7,744 nt of DNA from Mucilaginibacter sp. (GTDB lineage Bacteria > Bacteroidota > Bacteroidia > Sphingobacteriales > Sphingobacteriaceae): the NCBI GenBank assembly GCA_025934475.1, contig JAICXZ010000126.1:1-7744 (forward strand), given 5' to 3'. Positions 1-5,810 of the stretch are shown piece by piece. The position numbers were made by a program, and so were the translations under genes. The notes under the pieces were generated by a model that ran no database searches, was not told the DNA's origin, and worked only from the letters and a program-made list of their open reading frames with translations. The number at the start of each line of letters is the position of its first letter. Within the stretch, counting starts at the first letter, position 1.

Positions 1-779
1 AGAACGAACCTATAAAATGGAAGCGAAAGGATGAGATAGGCACGCTCATCAACGAATACAATACAATGATTTCGACGCTGGAGCAGAGTGCGCAAAAGCT
101 GGCACAATCTGAACGTGAAAGCGCCTGGCGCGAAATGGCCAAGCAGGTAGCGCACGAAATCAAAAACCCATTAACGCCGTTAAAACTCGGGTTGCAACTG
201 CTCGAAAAATCGTGGCGGGATAAGGACCCTAAATTCGATCAAAAGTTTGAACGGTTTAGCAAATCGTTTGTGGAGCAGATCGAAAGTCTTTCATCTATCG
301 CGTCAGAGTTCTCGGCCTTTGCCAAAATGCCCGAGACCCGCATCGAACACCTTAACGTATTCGAGGTACTCACCCAGGCCGTGGTGGTATTTAAACAAAT
401 GGATAATATCAGGATATCCTTCCTGGCCCCTGAGCAGCCATTTATGATCAGCGCCGACCGCGATCAACTGCTCCGTTGCTTCAATAACCTGCTTAAGAAT
501 GCCATTGAAGCCATTCCCCAGGGACGGCAGGGTGTGATTGAAATCAACCAGCTTATTACTAATAAAAACATCCTGTTAAGCATTAAGGATAATGGTAACG
601 GCATTGCCGAAAATCTGCGTGAAAAGATATTTGAACCCAACTTTACAACGAAGAGTTCGGGCACGGGTCTGGGGCTTGCCTTCGTAAAGAACTCGATCGA
701 GAACGCTGGTGGCAAGGTTTGGTTCGAAACCGCAATGGGCGAGGGTACCACATTCTACATTAGCCTGCGCGAGGCGTAA
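1..779 (+). CDS. Sensor histidine kinase, C-terminal part (5' end outside window), NtrY-like
   Basis: The frame is open from base 3 to the TAA at 777-779, so the gene enters from the left and its sensor and membrane parts are not visible. The first residues (DEIGTLINEYNTM, from about base 30) look like the end of a HAMP linker. The H-box VAHEIKNPLTPLKL follows, with the phospho-acceptor His encoded at 153-155. The ATP-binding domain has an N-box (FNNLLKNAIEAI), a G1 box (DNGNGI), an F-box (FEPNFTT) and a G2 box (GTGLGL), so all kinase motifs are intact. The H-box wording resembles NtrY-type kinases. By family knowledge it would autophosphorylate on His and pass the phosphate to a response regulator. 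No regulator is visible: the next gene is convergent, so the partner would lie upstream or elsewhere. The signal sensed cannot be told. Confidence 0.93.
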   Translation, partial: NEPIKWKRKDEIGTLINEYNTMISTLEQSAQKLAQSERESAWREMAKQVAHEIKNPLTPLKLGLQLLEKSWRDKDPKFDQKFERFSKSFVEQIESLSSIASEFSAFAKMPETRIEHLNVFEVLTQAVVVFKQMDNIRISFLAPEQPFMISADRDQLLRCFNNLLKNAIEAIPQGRQGVIEINQLITNKNILLSIKDNGNGIAENLREKIFEPNFTTKSSGTGLGLAFVKNSIENAGGKVWFETAMGEGTTFYISLREA

Positions 780-799
780 TAAGGCAATCAATGACAAAT

Positions 800-840
800 A
801 AAAAAATCCCGCCTGTTCCGAAACGGGCGGGATTTTTTTT
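800..840. terminator. Bidirectional intrinsic terminator between convergent genes
   Basis: A GC-rich stem (left arm about 800-817, right arm 822-839, loop CCGA) contains TCCCGCC paired with GGCGGGA and one T:G wobble. It is followed by eight T on the plus strand (833-840) and preceded by seven A (800-806), which are T on the minus strand. It lies 21 bases after the kinase stop and 16 bases beyond the stop of the minus-strand coiled-coil gene, so one hairpin can end both transcripts. Confidence 0.93.
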
Positions 841-855
841 ATGAGCTTTTGCTCT

Positions 856-1770
856 TTATTTTAAAGCGACGGTACCTTGTCCCATCGTTGAGTTATCAGA
901 GTATAGCAGCACCGTATAAGTGCCTTTCTGAAAAGCAGGATTTCTTGGGCTCACCCAATCGATTGTAAACGTGCTGTTGTCGTTTTTAAAGTCGATTGAC
1001 GTTTTATAAGTATACTGCAAGCTTTGGCCATCGGCAGTAAAATTGCCTGCGTCATTGCCGGTAATAAGGTTGCCGGTAGGGTCTATAACGCGTACATAAA
1101 CGTCATGCAAAGCCTTTGGTGCAACATTATTGGTGGCAACAGTGAAGTTTATTTTGAGCTTCTTGGCAGGGTTTGCGCGGCTTACTTCCACTTCTTTACC
1201 GCTGCCTTTCACCTTGTAGGCTACAATATCAACCCTTCCTACTTTGAGCGCCTTGGCCACTGTCATGGAATCATTCAACGCCGAATTCTGCTTTGATAAG
1301 TTATCGGCTTTTTGTGATGTAGTGGCCAGGTTAGTCTTTAGTGTATCCCGCTCATTGCTTAAGCTGGTATTTTGCTTCTTCAGTTCTTCGATCTGTGCAG
1401 TATAATTGGCAACAAAATAACGCAACTGTTTTACGTCTTCCTGTGCTTTCGATAATTCGGCCTTGGTAAGTTTGCCTTTGTCTAACTGCACGCGCAGCGC
1501 TTTGATTTTGTTCTCCAGCGAATCGTTTTTGGCGCGGAGTTCAGCCGACATTTTGGCTTTGCCTGTGTTTACTTGCTCTATCTGGGCCTCCAGACTGTCA
1601 AGTTCTACCTTCAGGCGATTTTTTTCATCTTCCTGGTATACAATTTTCGTATCCGATTTATTTTTCTGCAGGTACAGGTATACGTCGGTTGCAAGCAAGG
1701 CTAGAACCACAACGATCAAAAAGTAAATGACATTGGAGTTCTTTTTAGGTTGTCCGGATTGATTTTCCAT
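856..1770 (-). CDS. Membrane-anchored coiled-coil protein of unknown function
   Basis: 304 residues; I do not recognise a named family. Residues 1-13 are polar. Residues 14-34 form one hydrophobic segment (VIYFLIVVVLALLATDVYLYL), read as an uncleaved transmembrane anchor. Residues about 45-170 are rich in Glu, Lys, Gln, Leu and Ser with heptad-like spacing (for example LDSLEAQIEQVNTGKAKMSAEL), a long predicted coiled coil. Residues about 176-304 change to beta-strand-like sequence with Tyr, Val and Thr alternation, including VYVRVIDPTGNLI and FTIDWVSPRNPAF, suggesting a compact beta-sandwich domain. The likely topology is short cytoplasmic N-terminus, one membrane pass, then stalk and beta head in the periplasm. 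The ATG at 1768-1770 is kept because the membrane segment begins directly after it; no clear ribosome binding site is seen. The gene is monocistronic in this window. A structural or scaffold role is a guess from architecture only. Confidence 0.85.
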   Translation of the reverse strand: MENQSGQPKKNSNVIYFLIVVVLALLATDVYLYLQKNKSDTKIVYQEDEKNRLKVELDSLEAQIEQVNTGKAKMSAELRAKNDSLENKIKALRVQLDKGKLTKAELSKAQEDVKQLRYFVANYTAQIEELKKQNTSLSNERDTLKTNLATTSQKADNLSKQNSALNDSMTVAKALKVGRVDIVAYKVKGSGKEVEVSRANPAKKLKINFTVATNNVAPKALHDVYVRVIDPTGNLITGNDAGNFTADGQSLQYTYKTSIDFKNDNSTFTIDWVSPRNPAFQKGTYTVLLYSDNSTMGQGTVALK

Positions 1771-1801
1771 GGCTGTTTTCAGTTTTTAATTTTAGGTTGT
1801 G

Positions 1802-1810
1802 CAAAGTTTA
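1802..1810 (-). promoter_or_regulatory. Possible -7 promoter element for the coiled-coil gene
   Basis: On the minus strand the sequence reads TAAACTTTG, close to the Bacteroidota -7 consensus TAnnTTTG but with one extra base between TA and TTTG. It lies about 32 bases upstream of the ATG. No matching -33 TTG was found at the usual distance, so support is weak. Confidence 0.3.
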
Positions 1811-2076
1811 ATTTAGGGTCAGAGGCACATCTGCATTTACTATTGTTTAAGTTAAATTGTGTTTGGTGATAACTTTAACGGTTAATAACAACAATTTTAA
1901 ATTATTGTTTTAGCAACTGTTAATTAATAAAACTAATTGAAATAATCGAGGTATTATTTTCAGTCATAGGGTCATATTTTTCGGGCAGTATGGGTTAAAA
2001 ATAATTAGATTTTAAATAAAACACAAAACGTGGTTATTAATTGCTTGTTATACTAAAAAATTAAACCATCAGTTTA

Positions 2077-2084
2077 TATCTTTG
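2077..2084 (+). promoter_or_regulatory. Bacteroidota-type -7 promoter element for the GHL10 gene
   Basis: TATCTTTG matches TAnnTTTG exactly. It ends 23 bases before the ATG at 2108, which would give a leader of about 15-20 bases. A -33 TTG at standard spacing is not evident; the nearest, at 2045-2047, lies too far upstream. Confidence 0.55.
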
Positions 2085-2107
2085 CGACTTTTAATATTGC
2101 CTTCCTG

Positions 2108-3724
2108 ATGAGTGTAACTAGATTTTTTCTGTATCTAACCTTTCTGTTGTTCCTCTCTCTTCAGGCTTTCGGGCAAGTAGATACATCAAAAAGGCTGATC
2201 CCGGCCGACACCCCAAAGGCTAAAATTGATACTGTTAAACTTACCCGGAAACTACCGATTGCAAGGATTGCTCCTAAACGTGAATTCCGCGGCCAATGGA
2301 TTGCCACCGTTGTAAATATAGACTGGCCAAGCGATCCGCATCTTCCGGCCGAGCAAAAAAAACAGGAGCTGATTAACATACTCGATGCTGATCAGCGCGC
2401 CGGAATCAATGCTATAATACTCCAGGTTCGGCCGGCTGCAGATGCCTTTTACGCAAAAAGTATCGAGCCATGGTCGAAATGGCTGACGGGTAAACAAGGG
2501 GTTGCGCCAGATCCGGCCTGGGATCCGCTGGAGTTCGCAATTATAGAAGCGCATAAGCGAGGAATGGAGCTTCACGCCTGGTTCAACCCATATCGCGCCA
2601 CTTTCGACGCTAATTTTAAGAGTTTGTGCACTTGCCATATTACCAACAGTGTCCCAAGCTGGTTCTTCACTTACGGGGGGATCAAGCTTTTTAACCCGGG
2701 CATTCCTGATGTGAGGGACTATATAATTAAGGTTATACTGCATGTGGTAGATAACTACAATATCGACGGCGTGCATATGGACGATTATTTTTATCCTTAC
2801 CAAATAGAGGGACAAAAGATTCATGATGAGGCGGCTTTTAAAGCCTATGGCGGTGAGTTCACCGACATAAAAGAATGGCGTCGCAATAACGTCGATCAAT
2901 TGATTGAAGCGCTGAGCGATAGTATACATGCGCATAAACCTTTTCTTAAATTTGGTATTAGTCCGTTTGGTATCTGGAAAAATGCGAGCCAGGACCCTGA
3001 AGGCTCCGACAGTCATGGAGGCGATTCATACTACGAATTGTATGCCGATACACGCAAATGGCTGCAACAGGGCTGGATAGACTATGTGATGCCGCAGCTA
3101 TACTGGAACATTGGTTACCACCTGGCGCCGTTTGAAAACATGGTTGACTGGTGGAGCGATAATACTTATGGCCGGCATCTGTATGTTGGCCAGGCGCCTT
3201 ACCGTGCTTTTGAACCTCATTCAAGAGCTTTCCATAATCCGCGGGAAATCCCCAACCAGATACGGTACCTGCGTGATGACCCGAACGTGGAAGGCAGCTC
3301 ATTTTTTAGCGCCAATACGCTGCTGAAGGACCCGCTGGGTTTTGCCGATTCGCTTCACTATAATTTTTATAAATACCCGGCCCTGCCGCCAACGATGCCC
3401 TGGCTCGATTCGATACCGCCTAACGCGCCCCGTAATGTGACTGCAAAGCTTAACGTAAAAAGCATAAACCTGAAATGGGATACGCCGACGATGGCGCCTG
3501 ATAGCGAAGAAGTATACGGCTACGTGATCTATAGGTTTGGGGTAACGGACTCAGTTGACTTGAACAATCCGAAATACATCCTGCACATTCAGTACAATGC
3601 GTCAACAGAGTACACGGATGACAGCGTGGACCGCAATAAGCCGTACATTTATATCGTAACAGCACTAGATCGACTCAAGAATGAGAGTATGCCATCGCCG
3701 GAAGTGACGATCACGACGAACTAA
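2108..3724 (+). CDS. Secreted glycosyl-hydrolase-like 10 (GHL10/DUF187) protein with C-terminal FN3 domain
   Basis: 538 residues. Residues 1-22 form a signal peptide (hydrophobic FFLYLTFLLFLSLQAFG) with likely cleavage before Gln23. There is no lipobox Cys, so the product is probably periplasmic or exported. After a Pro/Lys-rich linker, residues about 57-415 carry GHL10 hallmarks: REFRGQWIATVVNIDWPS (58-75), ILQVRPAADAFY (104-115), LHAWFNPYR (155-163), DGVHMDDYFYPY (220-231), GISPFGIW (283-290) and DYVMPQLYWN (325-334). The acidic pair in HMDDYF is a good candidate for the active-site region of a TIM-barrel hydrolase. Residues about 438-536 look like a fibronectin type III domain (PPNAPRNVTAKL ... 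YIYIVTALDRLKNESMPSPEV). Family knowledge: E. coli DigH (YddW), of the same family, is a septal glycosidase acting on peptidoglycan glycan strands stripped of peptides. By analogy this protein may cleave cell-wall or other glycans; its substrate is not shown by sequence. It has its own promoter and ends convergent to the next gene. Confidence 0.9.
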   Translation: MSVTRFFLYLTFLLFLSLQAFGQVDTSKRLIPADTPKAKIDTVKLTRKLPIARIAPKREFRGQWIATVVNIDWPSDPHLPAEQKKQELINILDADQRAGINAIILQVRPAADAFYAKSIEPWSKWLTGKQGVAPDPAWDPLEFAIIEAHKRGMELHAWFNPYRATFDANFKSLCTCHITNSVPSWFFTYGGIKLFNPGIPDVRDYIIKVILHVVDNYNIDGVHMDDYFYPYQIEGQKIHDEAAFKAYGGEFTDIKEWRRNNVDQLIEALSDSIHAHKPFLKFGISPFGIWKNASQDPEGSDSHGGDSYYELYADTRKWLQQGWIDYVMPQLYWNIGYHLAPFENMVDWWSDNTYGRHLYVGQAPYRAFEPHSRAFHNPREIPNQIRYLRDDPNVEGSSFFSANTLLKDPLGFADSLHYNFYKYPALPPTMPWLDSIPPNAPRNVTAKLNVKSINLKWDTPTMAPDSEEVYGYVIYRFGVTDSVDLNNPKYILHIQYNASTEYTDDSVDRNKPYIYIVTALDRLKNESMPSPEVTITTN

Positions 3725-3735
3725 GACATAAATTT

Positions 3736-4524
3736 TTACAGATTTATCAATTCTTGCTCTTTTAATCTTTCCAGGTAAAGATCAAGCTCAAGATCGCCCA
3801 TGCCATATATTTTATCGGTATCCCAAAATTGCTGATAAATGGCAAGCCTGGTTGTTGCGCCATTGCGGTAAATGTCAAGCAACCGTTGCTCAACACCGTT
3901 CAAGCCATCGGCATTGACAACCAGACGGCGAAGATGCGCTTCAAGCGCGGGCTTTAACAATTGGAGCGCACCCCAGAAATTATTTTCATTGATCCATTTT
4001 TCCAAAGCACCGGTATCGCTTCGCACATATTGTTTCCAGGCCTCCGCTGCGACCGAAAAATCCGGTTCACCCAGTTGAACACGTATAGAATCATATAAAG
4101 AGACCAATTCTTCGCCATTCAACTCACCCATTCCACGAAAATTAGTTTTTCCTGGAAAATCACCGGGACAGATTAAATAAACATCAGGCGGCGATAAGTC
4201 GGTATTTTGGGTCAAAAGTGCCAGTACACCAAGCAGGTTGGCCTGGCAGTGCAGATCGAATTCAAACCACAGGTTAACCTCATCATAAGGCTCTTTCAAC
4301 TTTTCTAACGGATTCACAACGGTCTTTGAATATTCTGCCGCCTTTTCGCCAAAGGTCTCACAAATCCATTTGGAACGGGCTTCCCAAAAATCACCGGAGT
4401 CGATATCTTCAGATAATGGACCCTGCGAAAATATTTCGCGCCAAACAAGCACATCGCCTTCCAGCCCTGTATCGCGGAAGCTGTGCGCTGTGGAATCGCC
4501 GTTAAGTACGTGGAGGATGTTCAT
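3736..4524 (-). CDS. DUF1835 domain protein, probably with C-terminal DUF3658-like domain
   Basis: 262 residues, no signal peptide or membrane segment, so cytoplasmic. The N-terminal part (1 to about 125) matches the DUF1835 pattern: ILHVLNGDSTA at 3-13, then VLVWREIFSQGPL at 25-37, then LWFEFDLHCQANLLGVLALL at 85-104 and DVYLICPGDFPG at 114-125. The C-terminal part (about 190-262) contains HLRRL, GLNGVEQRLLDIY and GMGDLELDLYLERL, resembling the DUF3658 domain that often follows DUF1835, possibly with a winged-helix-like fold. No enzymatic function is established that I can name. The ATG at 4522-4524 is directly preceded by the conserved NILHVLNGD start, so the start is convincing. The gene converges on the GHL10 gene with only 11 bases between stop codons and no GC-rich terminator; only a weak AT-only dyad (3728-3733 with 3742-3747) lies there, so transcripts may overlap. 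Confidence 0.85.
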   Translation of the reverse strand: MNILHVLNGDSTAHSFRDTGLEGDVLVWREIFSQGPLSEDIDSGDFWEARSKWICETFGEKAAEYSKTVVNPLEKLKEPYDEVNLWFEFDLHCQANLLGVLALLTQNTDLSPPDVYLICPGDFPGKTNFRGMGELNGEELVSLYDSIRVQLGEPDFSVAAEAWKQYVRSDTGALEKWINENNFWGALQLLKPALEAHLRRLVVNADGLNGVEQRLLDIYRNGATTRLAIYQQFWDTDKIYGMGDLELDLYLERLKEQELINL

Positions 4525-4529
4525 TTATT

Positions 4530-4537
4530 CAAATATC
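4530..4537 (-). promoter_or_regulatory. Possible -7 element of the DUF1835 gene (near-leaderless)
   Basis: The minus strand reads GATATTTG, one mismatch from TAnnTTTG, and only five bases (AATAA) separate it from the ATG. If used, transcription would start at or next to the start codon. No -33 element is seen at the normal spacing. Confidence 0.35.
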
Positions 4538-4573
4538 GAAATAAACCAGCATGTGGTAAATTCGAAATTCAAA

Positions 4574-4586
4574 AAGGCTTAGCCTT
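4574..4586. promoter_or_regulatory. Small perfect dyad in the divergent DUF1835-lpxH spacer
   Basis: AAGGCT and AGCCTT flank a single T (13 bases). It lies near the middle of the 134-base divergent spacer, where a shared operator would be expected, but such a short dyad can occur by chance. Confidence 0.25.
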
Positions 4587-4644
4587 CTTGAGCACCCCTG
4601 AAAAATAAACCAACCGCGAAAAATCCGACATCCGAAATTCTTTT

Positions 4645-4652
4645 TACTTTTA
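4645..4652 (+). promoter_or_regulatory. Possible -7 element of lpxH (near-leaderless)
   Basis: TACTTTTA differs from TAnnTTTG at the last base and ends six bases before the lpxH ATG at 4659. This is almost the same geometry as the box on the opposite strand for the divergent gene. No ribosome binding site precedes the ATG, which fits a leaderless or very short-leader message. Confidence 0.35.
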
Positions 4653-4658
4653 TGCCCA

Positions 4659-5456
4659 ATGCCAGCCCGCAACAAACTCTACTTCGCTTCCGACTTCCAT
4701 TTGGGTACACCCAGCTATGTAGGAAGCCGTGAGCGCGAATCGATGATGGTAATGTGGCTGGATATGATCAAAGCCGATGCTGCCGAGGTGTTTCTAATGG
4801 GCGATATATTCGATTTTTGGTTTGAATACAAATATGTGATCCCAAAAGGCTACACGCGTTTTTTAGGCAAACTGGCCGAAATGTCCGACTCAGGCATCAA
4901 GCTCTATCTCTTCAAAGGCAACCACGATATGTGGATGTTCGACTATTTCCAGAAAGAGCTCGGTGCTACCATCATCAGCGATGAGCTGGTTATCGAACGC
5001 GATGGCAAGAAGTTTTTCCTGCACCACGGCGATGGCCTTGGCCCGGGCGACCAGTACTATAAGTTTCTTAAGAAATTTTTCAGGAGCAAACTATGCCAAT
5101 GGTTGTTTGCCCGCATCCATCCCAACCTGGGCGTCGGCATTGCTGATCGATGGTCAAATCATAGCCGGGATACCAACATGGCGAAGGAAAAGAAAAAGCC
5201 AAATCCAAAGCGATTCGAATTTTTGCCGGCTTTTTGCAACGATCTGATCCAAAGGGAATATTATGACTATCTTATCTTCGGCCACCGACACCGCACCGAA
5301 GATATGCTGCTCAATAATGGCAGAAGCCGCTATATCAACCTCGGTGAATGGATATATACGCGCTCTTATGCGGTTTTTGACGGGGAGAATGTGGAACTCA
5401 AGCATTTTAATAACCCGTTGGAGGACGCGTCGACGCCGGTGGTAAACTTCCCTTAA
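4659..5456 (+). CDS. lpxH: UDP-2,3-diacylglucosamine diphosphatase (LpxH-type metallophosphoesterase)
   Basis: 265 residues of the calcineurin-like phosphoesterase fold. Family role: hydrolysis of UDP-2,3-diacylglucosamine to lipid X and UMP, the fourth step of lipid A synthesis, at the inner face of the cytoplasmic membrane. Metal-binding motifs are all present: SDFHLG (Asp12, His14), MGDIFDFWF (Asp49), KGNHD (Asn88), HHGD (His123) and FGHRH (His209, His211). The FDFWFEY stretch and the helical YYKFLKKFFRSKLCQWLF insertion (133-150) are typical of LpxH rather than generic phosphoesterases. Length is slightly above the roughly 240 residues of E. coli LpxH, mainly from a C-terminal tail ending STPVVNFP. 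The ATG at 4659 is the only start upstream of the first motif; an overlapping ATG at 4652 is in another frame and soon hits a stop. LpxG or LpxI are unlikely given the motifs. The gene is divergent from the DUF1835 gene and followed by a repeat-rich spacer. Confidence 0.93.
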   Translation: MPARNKLYFASDFHLGTPSYVGSRERESMMVMWLDMIKADAAEVFLMGDIFDFWFEYKYVIPKGYTRFLGKLAEMSDSGIKLYLFKGNHDMWMFDYFQKELGATIISDELVIERDGKKFFLHHGDGLGPGDQYYKFLKKFFRSKLCQWLFARIHPNLGVGIADRWSNHSRDTNMAKEKKKPNPKRFEFLPAFCNDLIQREYYDYLIFGHRHRTEDMLLNNGRSRYINLGEWIYTRSYAVFDGENVELKHFNNPLEDASTPVVNFP

Positions 5457-5461
5457 GGGAA
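5448..5461. repeat. 14-bp perfect palindrome across the lpxH stop codon
   Basis: TTCCCTTAAGGGAA is fully self-complementary, with the TAA stop (5454-5456) at its centre. As RNA it would give a 5-bp stem with a TTAA loop. No T-tract follows, so it is not a standard intrinsic terminator, though it could protect or pause the lpxH 3' end. Confidence 0.6.
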
Positions 5462-5475
5462 ATGTCATTATTGCA

Positions 5476-5491
5476 AGTCGACTAGTCGACT
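5476..5491. repeat. 16-bp perfect palindrome made of two AGTCGACT units
   Basis: AGTCGACTAGTCGACT is a tandem duplication of an 8-base unit that is itself palindromic, so the whole is self-complementary. Its right half overlaps the left terminal inverted repeat of the adjoining element. GTCGAC occurs a third time at 5429-5434 inside the 10-bp palindrome GCGTCGACGC (5427-5436) of lpxH. Confidence 0.75.
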
Positions 5492-5609
5492 CACCCCTGC
5501 CCCTCTCTGCAGCGCAAAGAGGGATCTTTTAAATTCCGGATAAAACAAAAGCCCTCTTTGACCGAGGTGAAGAGAGGGCGATCCAGCGCAACGTCGATCG
5601 GGTGAGTCG
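5487..5609. repeat. 123-bp nested palindromic element with 10-bp terminal inverted repeats (MITE-like, non-coding)
   Basis: The ends are perfect inverted repeats: CGACTCACCC (5487-5496) and GGGTGAGTCG (5600-5609). Inside, CCCTCTCT (5501-5508) is complementary to AGAGAGGG (5571-5578), and CAAAGAGGG (5515-5523) to CCCTCTTTG (5552-5560), so the element can form one long nested hairpin. It can also form two local hairpins (5501-5510 with 5514-5523; 5551-5559 with 5571-5579). CAGCGCAA is repeated directly at 5510-5517 and 5584-5591. No credible gene lies in it; the minus-strand frame running through it is low-complexity and looks accidental. The structure suggests a miniature mobile or dispersed intergenic repeat; without other genomic copies this is inference. 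No clear target-site duplication was found. Confidence 0.65.
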
Positions 5610-5640
5610 CGTAGGCGATTTTCAAACGTCTCTGCACACA

Positions 5641-5668
5641 ACGTCCCGATGGGACGTATGATCGGTAG
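5641..5668. repeat. REP-like hairpin, copy 1, followed by GGTAG
   Basis: ACGTCCC and GGGACGT form a perfect 7-bp stem around a GAT loop (5641-5657). GGTAG follows at 5664-5668. A related unit starts exactly 50 bases further on. Hairpin plus nearby GTAG recalls REP elements handled by IS200/IS605-like (RAYT) transposases, although in REPs the GTAG sits 5' of the hairpin, whereas here it is 3'. Confidence 0.6.
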
Positions 5669-5690
5669 AAACCATTCAATAGTCATTTTT

Positions 5691-5714
5691 ACGTTCCATC
5701 GAAACGTTTGGTAG
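5691..5714. repeat. REP-like hairpin, degenerate copy 2, followed by GGTAG
   Basis: The 17-nt unit 5691-5707 has the same geometry as the copy at 5641: ACGTTCC, loop ATC, GAAACGT, with one mismatch in the stem (C5696 opposite A5702). TT and then GGTAG (5710-5714) follow. The two copies share ACGT-Y-CC, a 3-nt loop, an ACGT arm end, and GGTAG. Confidence 0.5.
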
Positions 5715-5755
5715 TATGCGTCTGTCTCTCACCACCAAATCTCCCCGAATTTTCG

Positions 5756-5763
5756 TATTTTTG
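5756..5763 (+). promoter_or_regulatory. Bacteroidota-type -7 promoter element for prfA
   Basis: TATTTTTG matches TAnnTTTG exactly and ends 47 bases before the prfA ATG, giving a leader of about 40 bases. A -33 TTG is not evident. It lies downstream of the repeat cluster, so prfA need not depend on read-through from lpxH. Confidence 0.5.
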
Positions 5764-5810
5764 TGCGCTTTTTGCTGCAGCATTTATTTGCAGTCGAAAG
5801 GTAAAAGGTT

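Larger units (their letters stand above)
1771..2107. other. AT-rich divergent intergenic region, no gene seen
   Basis: These 337 bases separate two divergent genes. No ORF of convincing length or composition is present on either strand. The stretch is very rich in A and T and contains one short dyad, AACAAT (1890-1895) opposite ATTGTT (1904-1909) with an 8-base spacer, which could be an operator but could equally be chance in such AT-rich DNA. The promoters of both flanking genes must lie here. Confidence 0.7.

Noticed and set aside
2350..2366. Run of eight A inside the GHL10 gene as a frameshift or slippage site
   Set aside because: The reading frame is intact on both sides and family motifs continue in the same frame; no alternative product is suggested.
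2252..3016. 254-codon open frame antisense to the GHL10 gene
   Set aside because: It lies wholly inside a gene with clear family motifs on the other strand, has no recognisable domains, and its composition reads as a shadow frame.
3728..3747. Intrinsic terminator formed by ATAAAT/ATTTAT
   Set aside because: The stem has six A/T pairs only, an 8-base loop and no T-tract; too weak to call.
4652..4654. ATG at 4652 as the lpxH start
   Set aside because: It is in a different frame from the metallophosphoesterase and meets a stop after a short run.
5476..5611. Insertion sequence with its own transposase
   Set aside because: The element is about 123 bp and has no coding capacity; at most it is a non-autonomous element.
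5468..5686. 72-codon minus-strand open frame across the repeat cluster
   Set aside because: Its translation follows the inverted repeats (Arg/Leu/Ser-rich runs), has no promoter or ribosome binding site, and is best explained as repeat DNA without stops in one frame.
5476..5714. CRISPR array
   Set aside because: The repeats are few, degenerate and palindromic, without regular repeat-spacer units; only two 17-nt hairpin copies exist and no cas gene is present.
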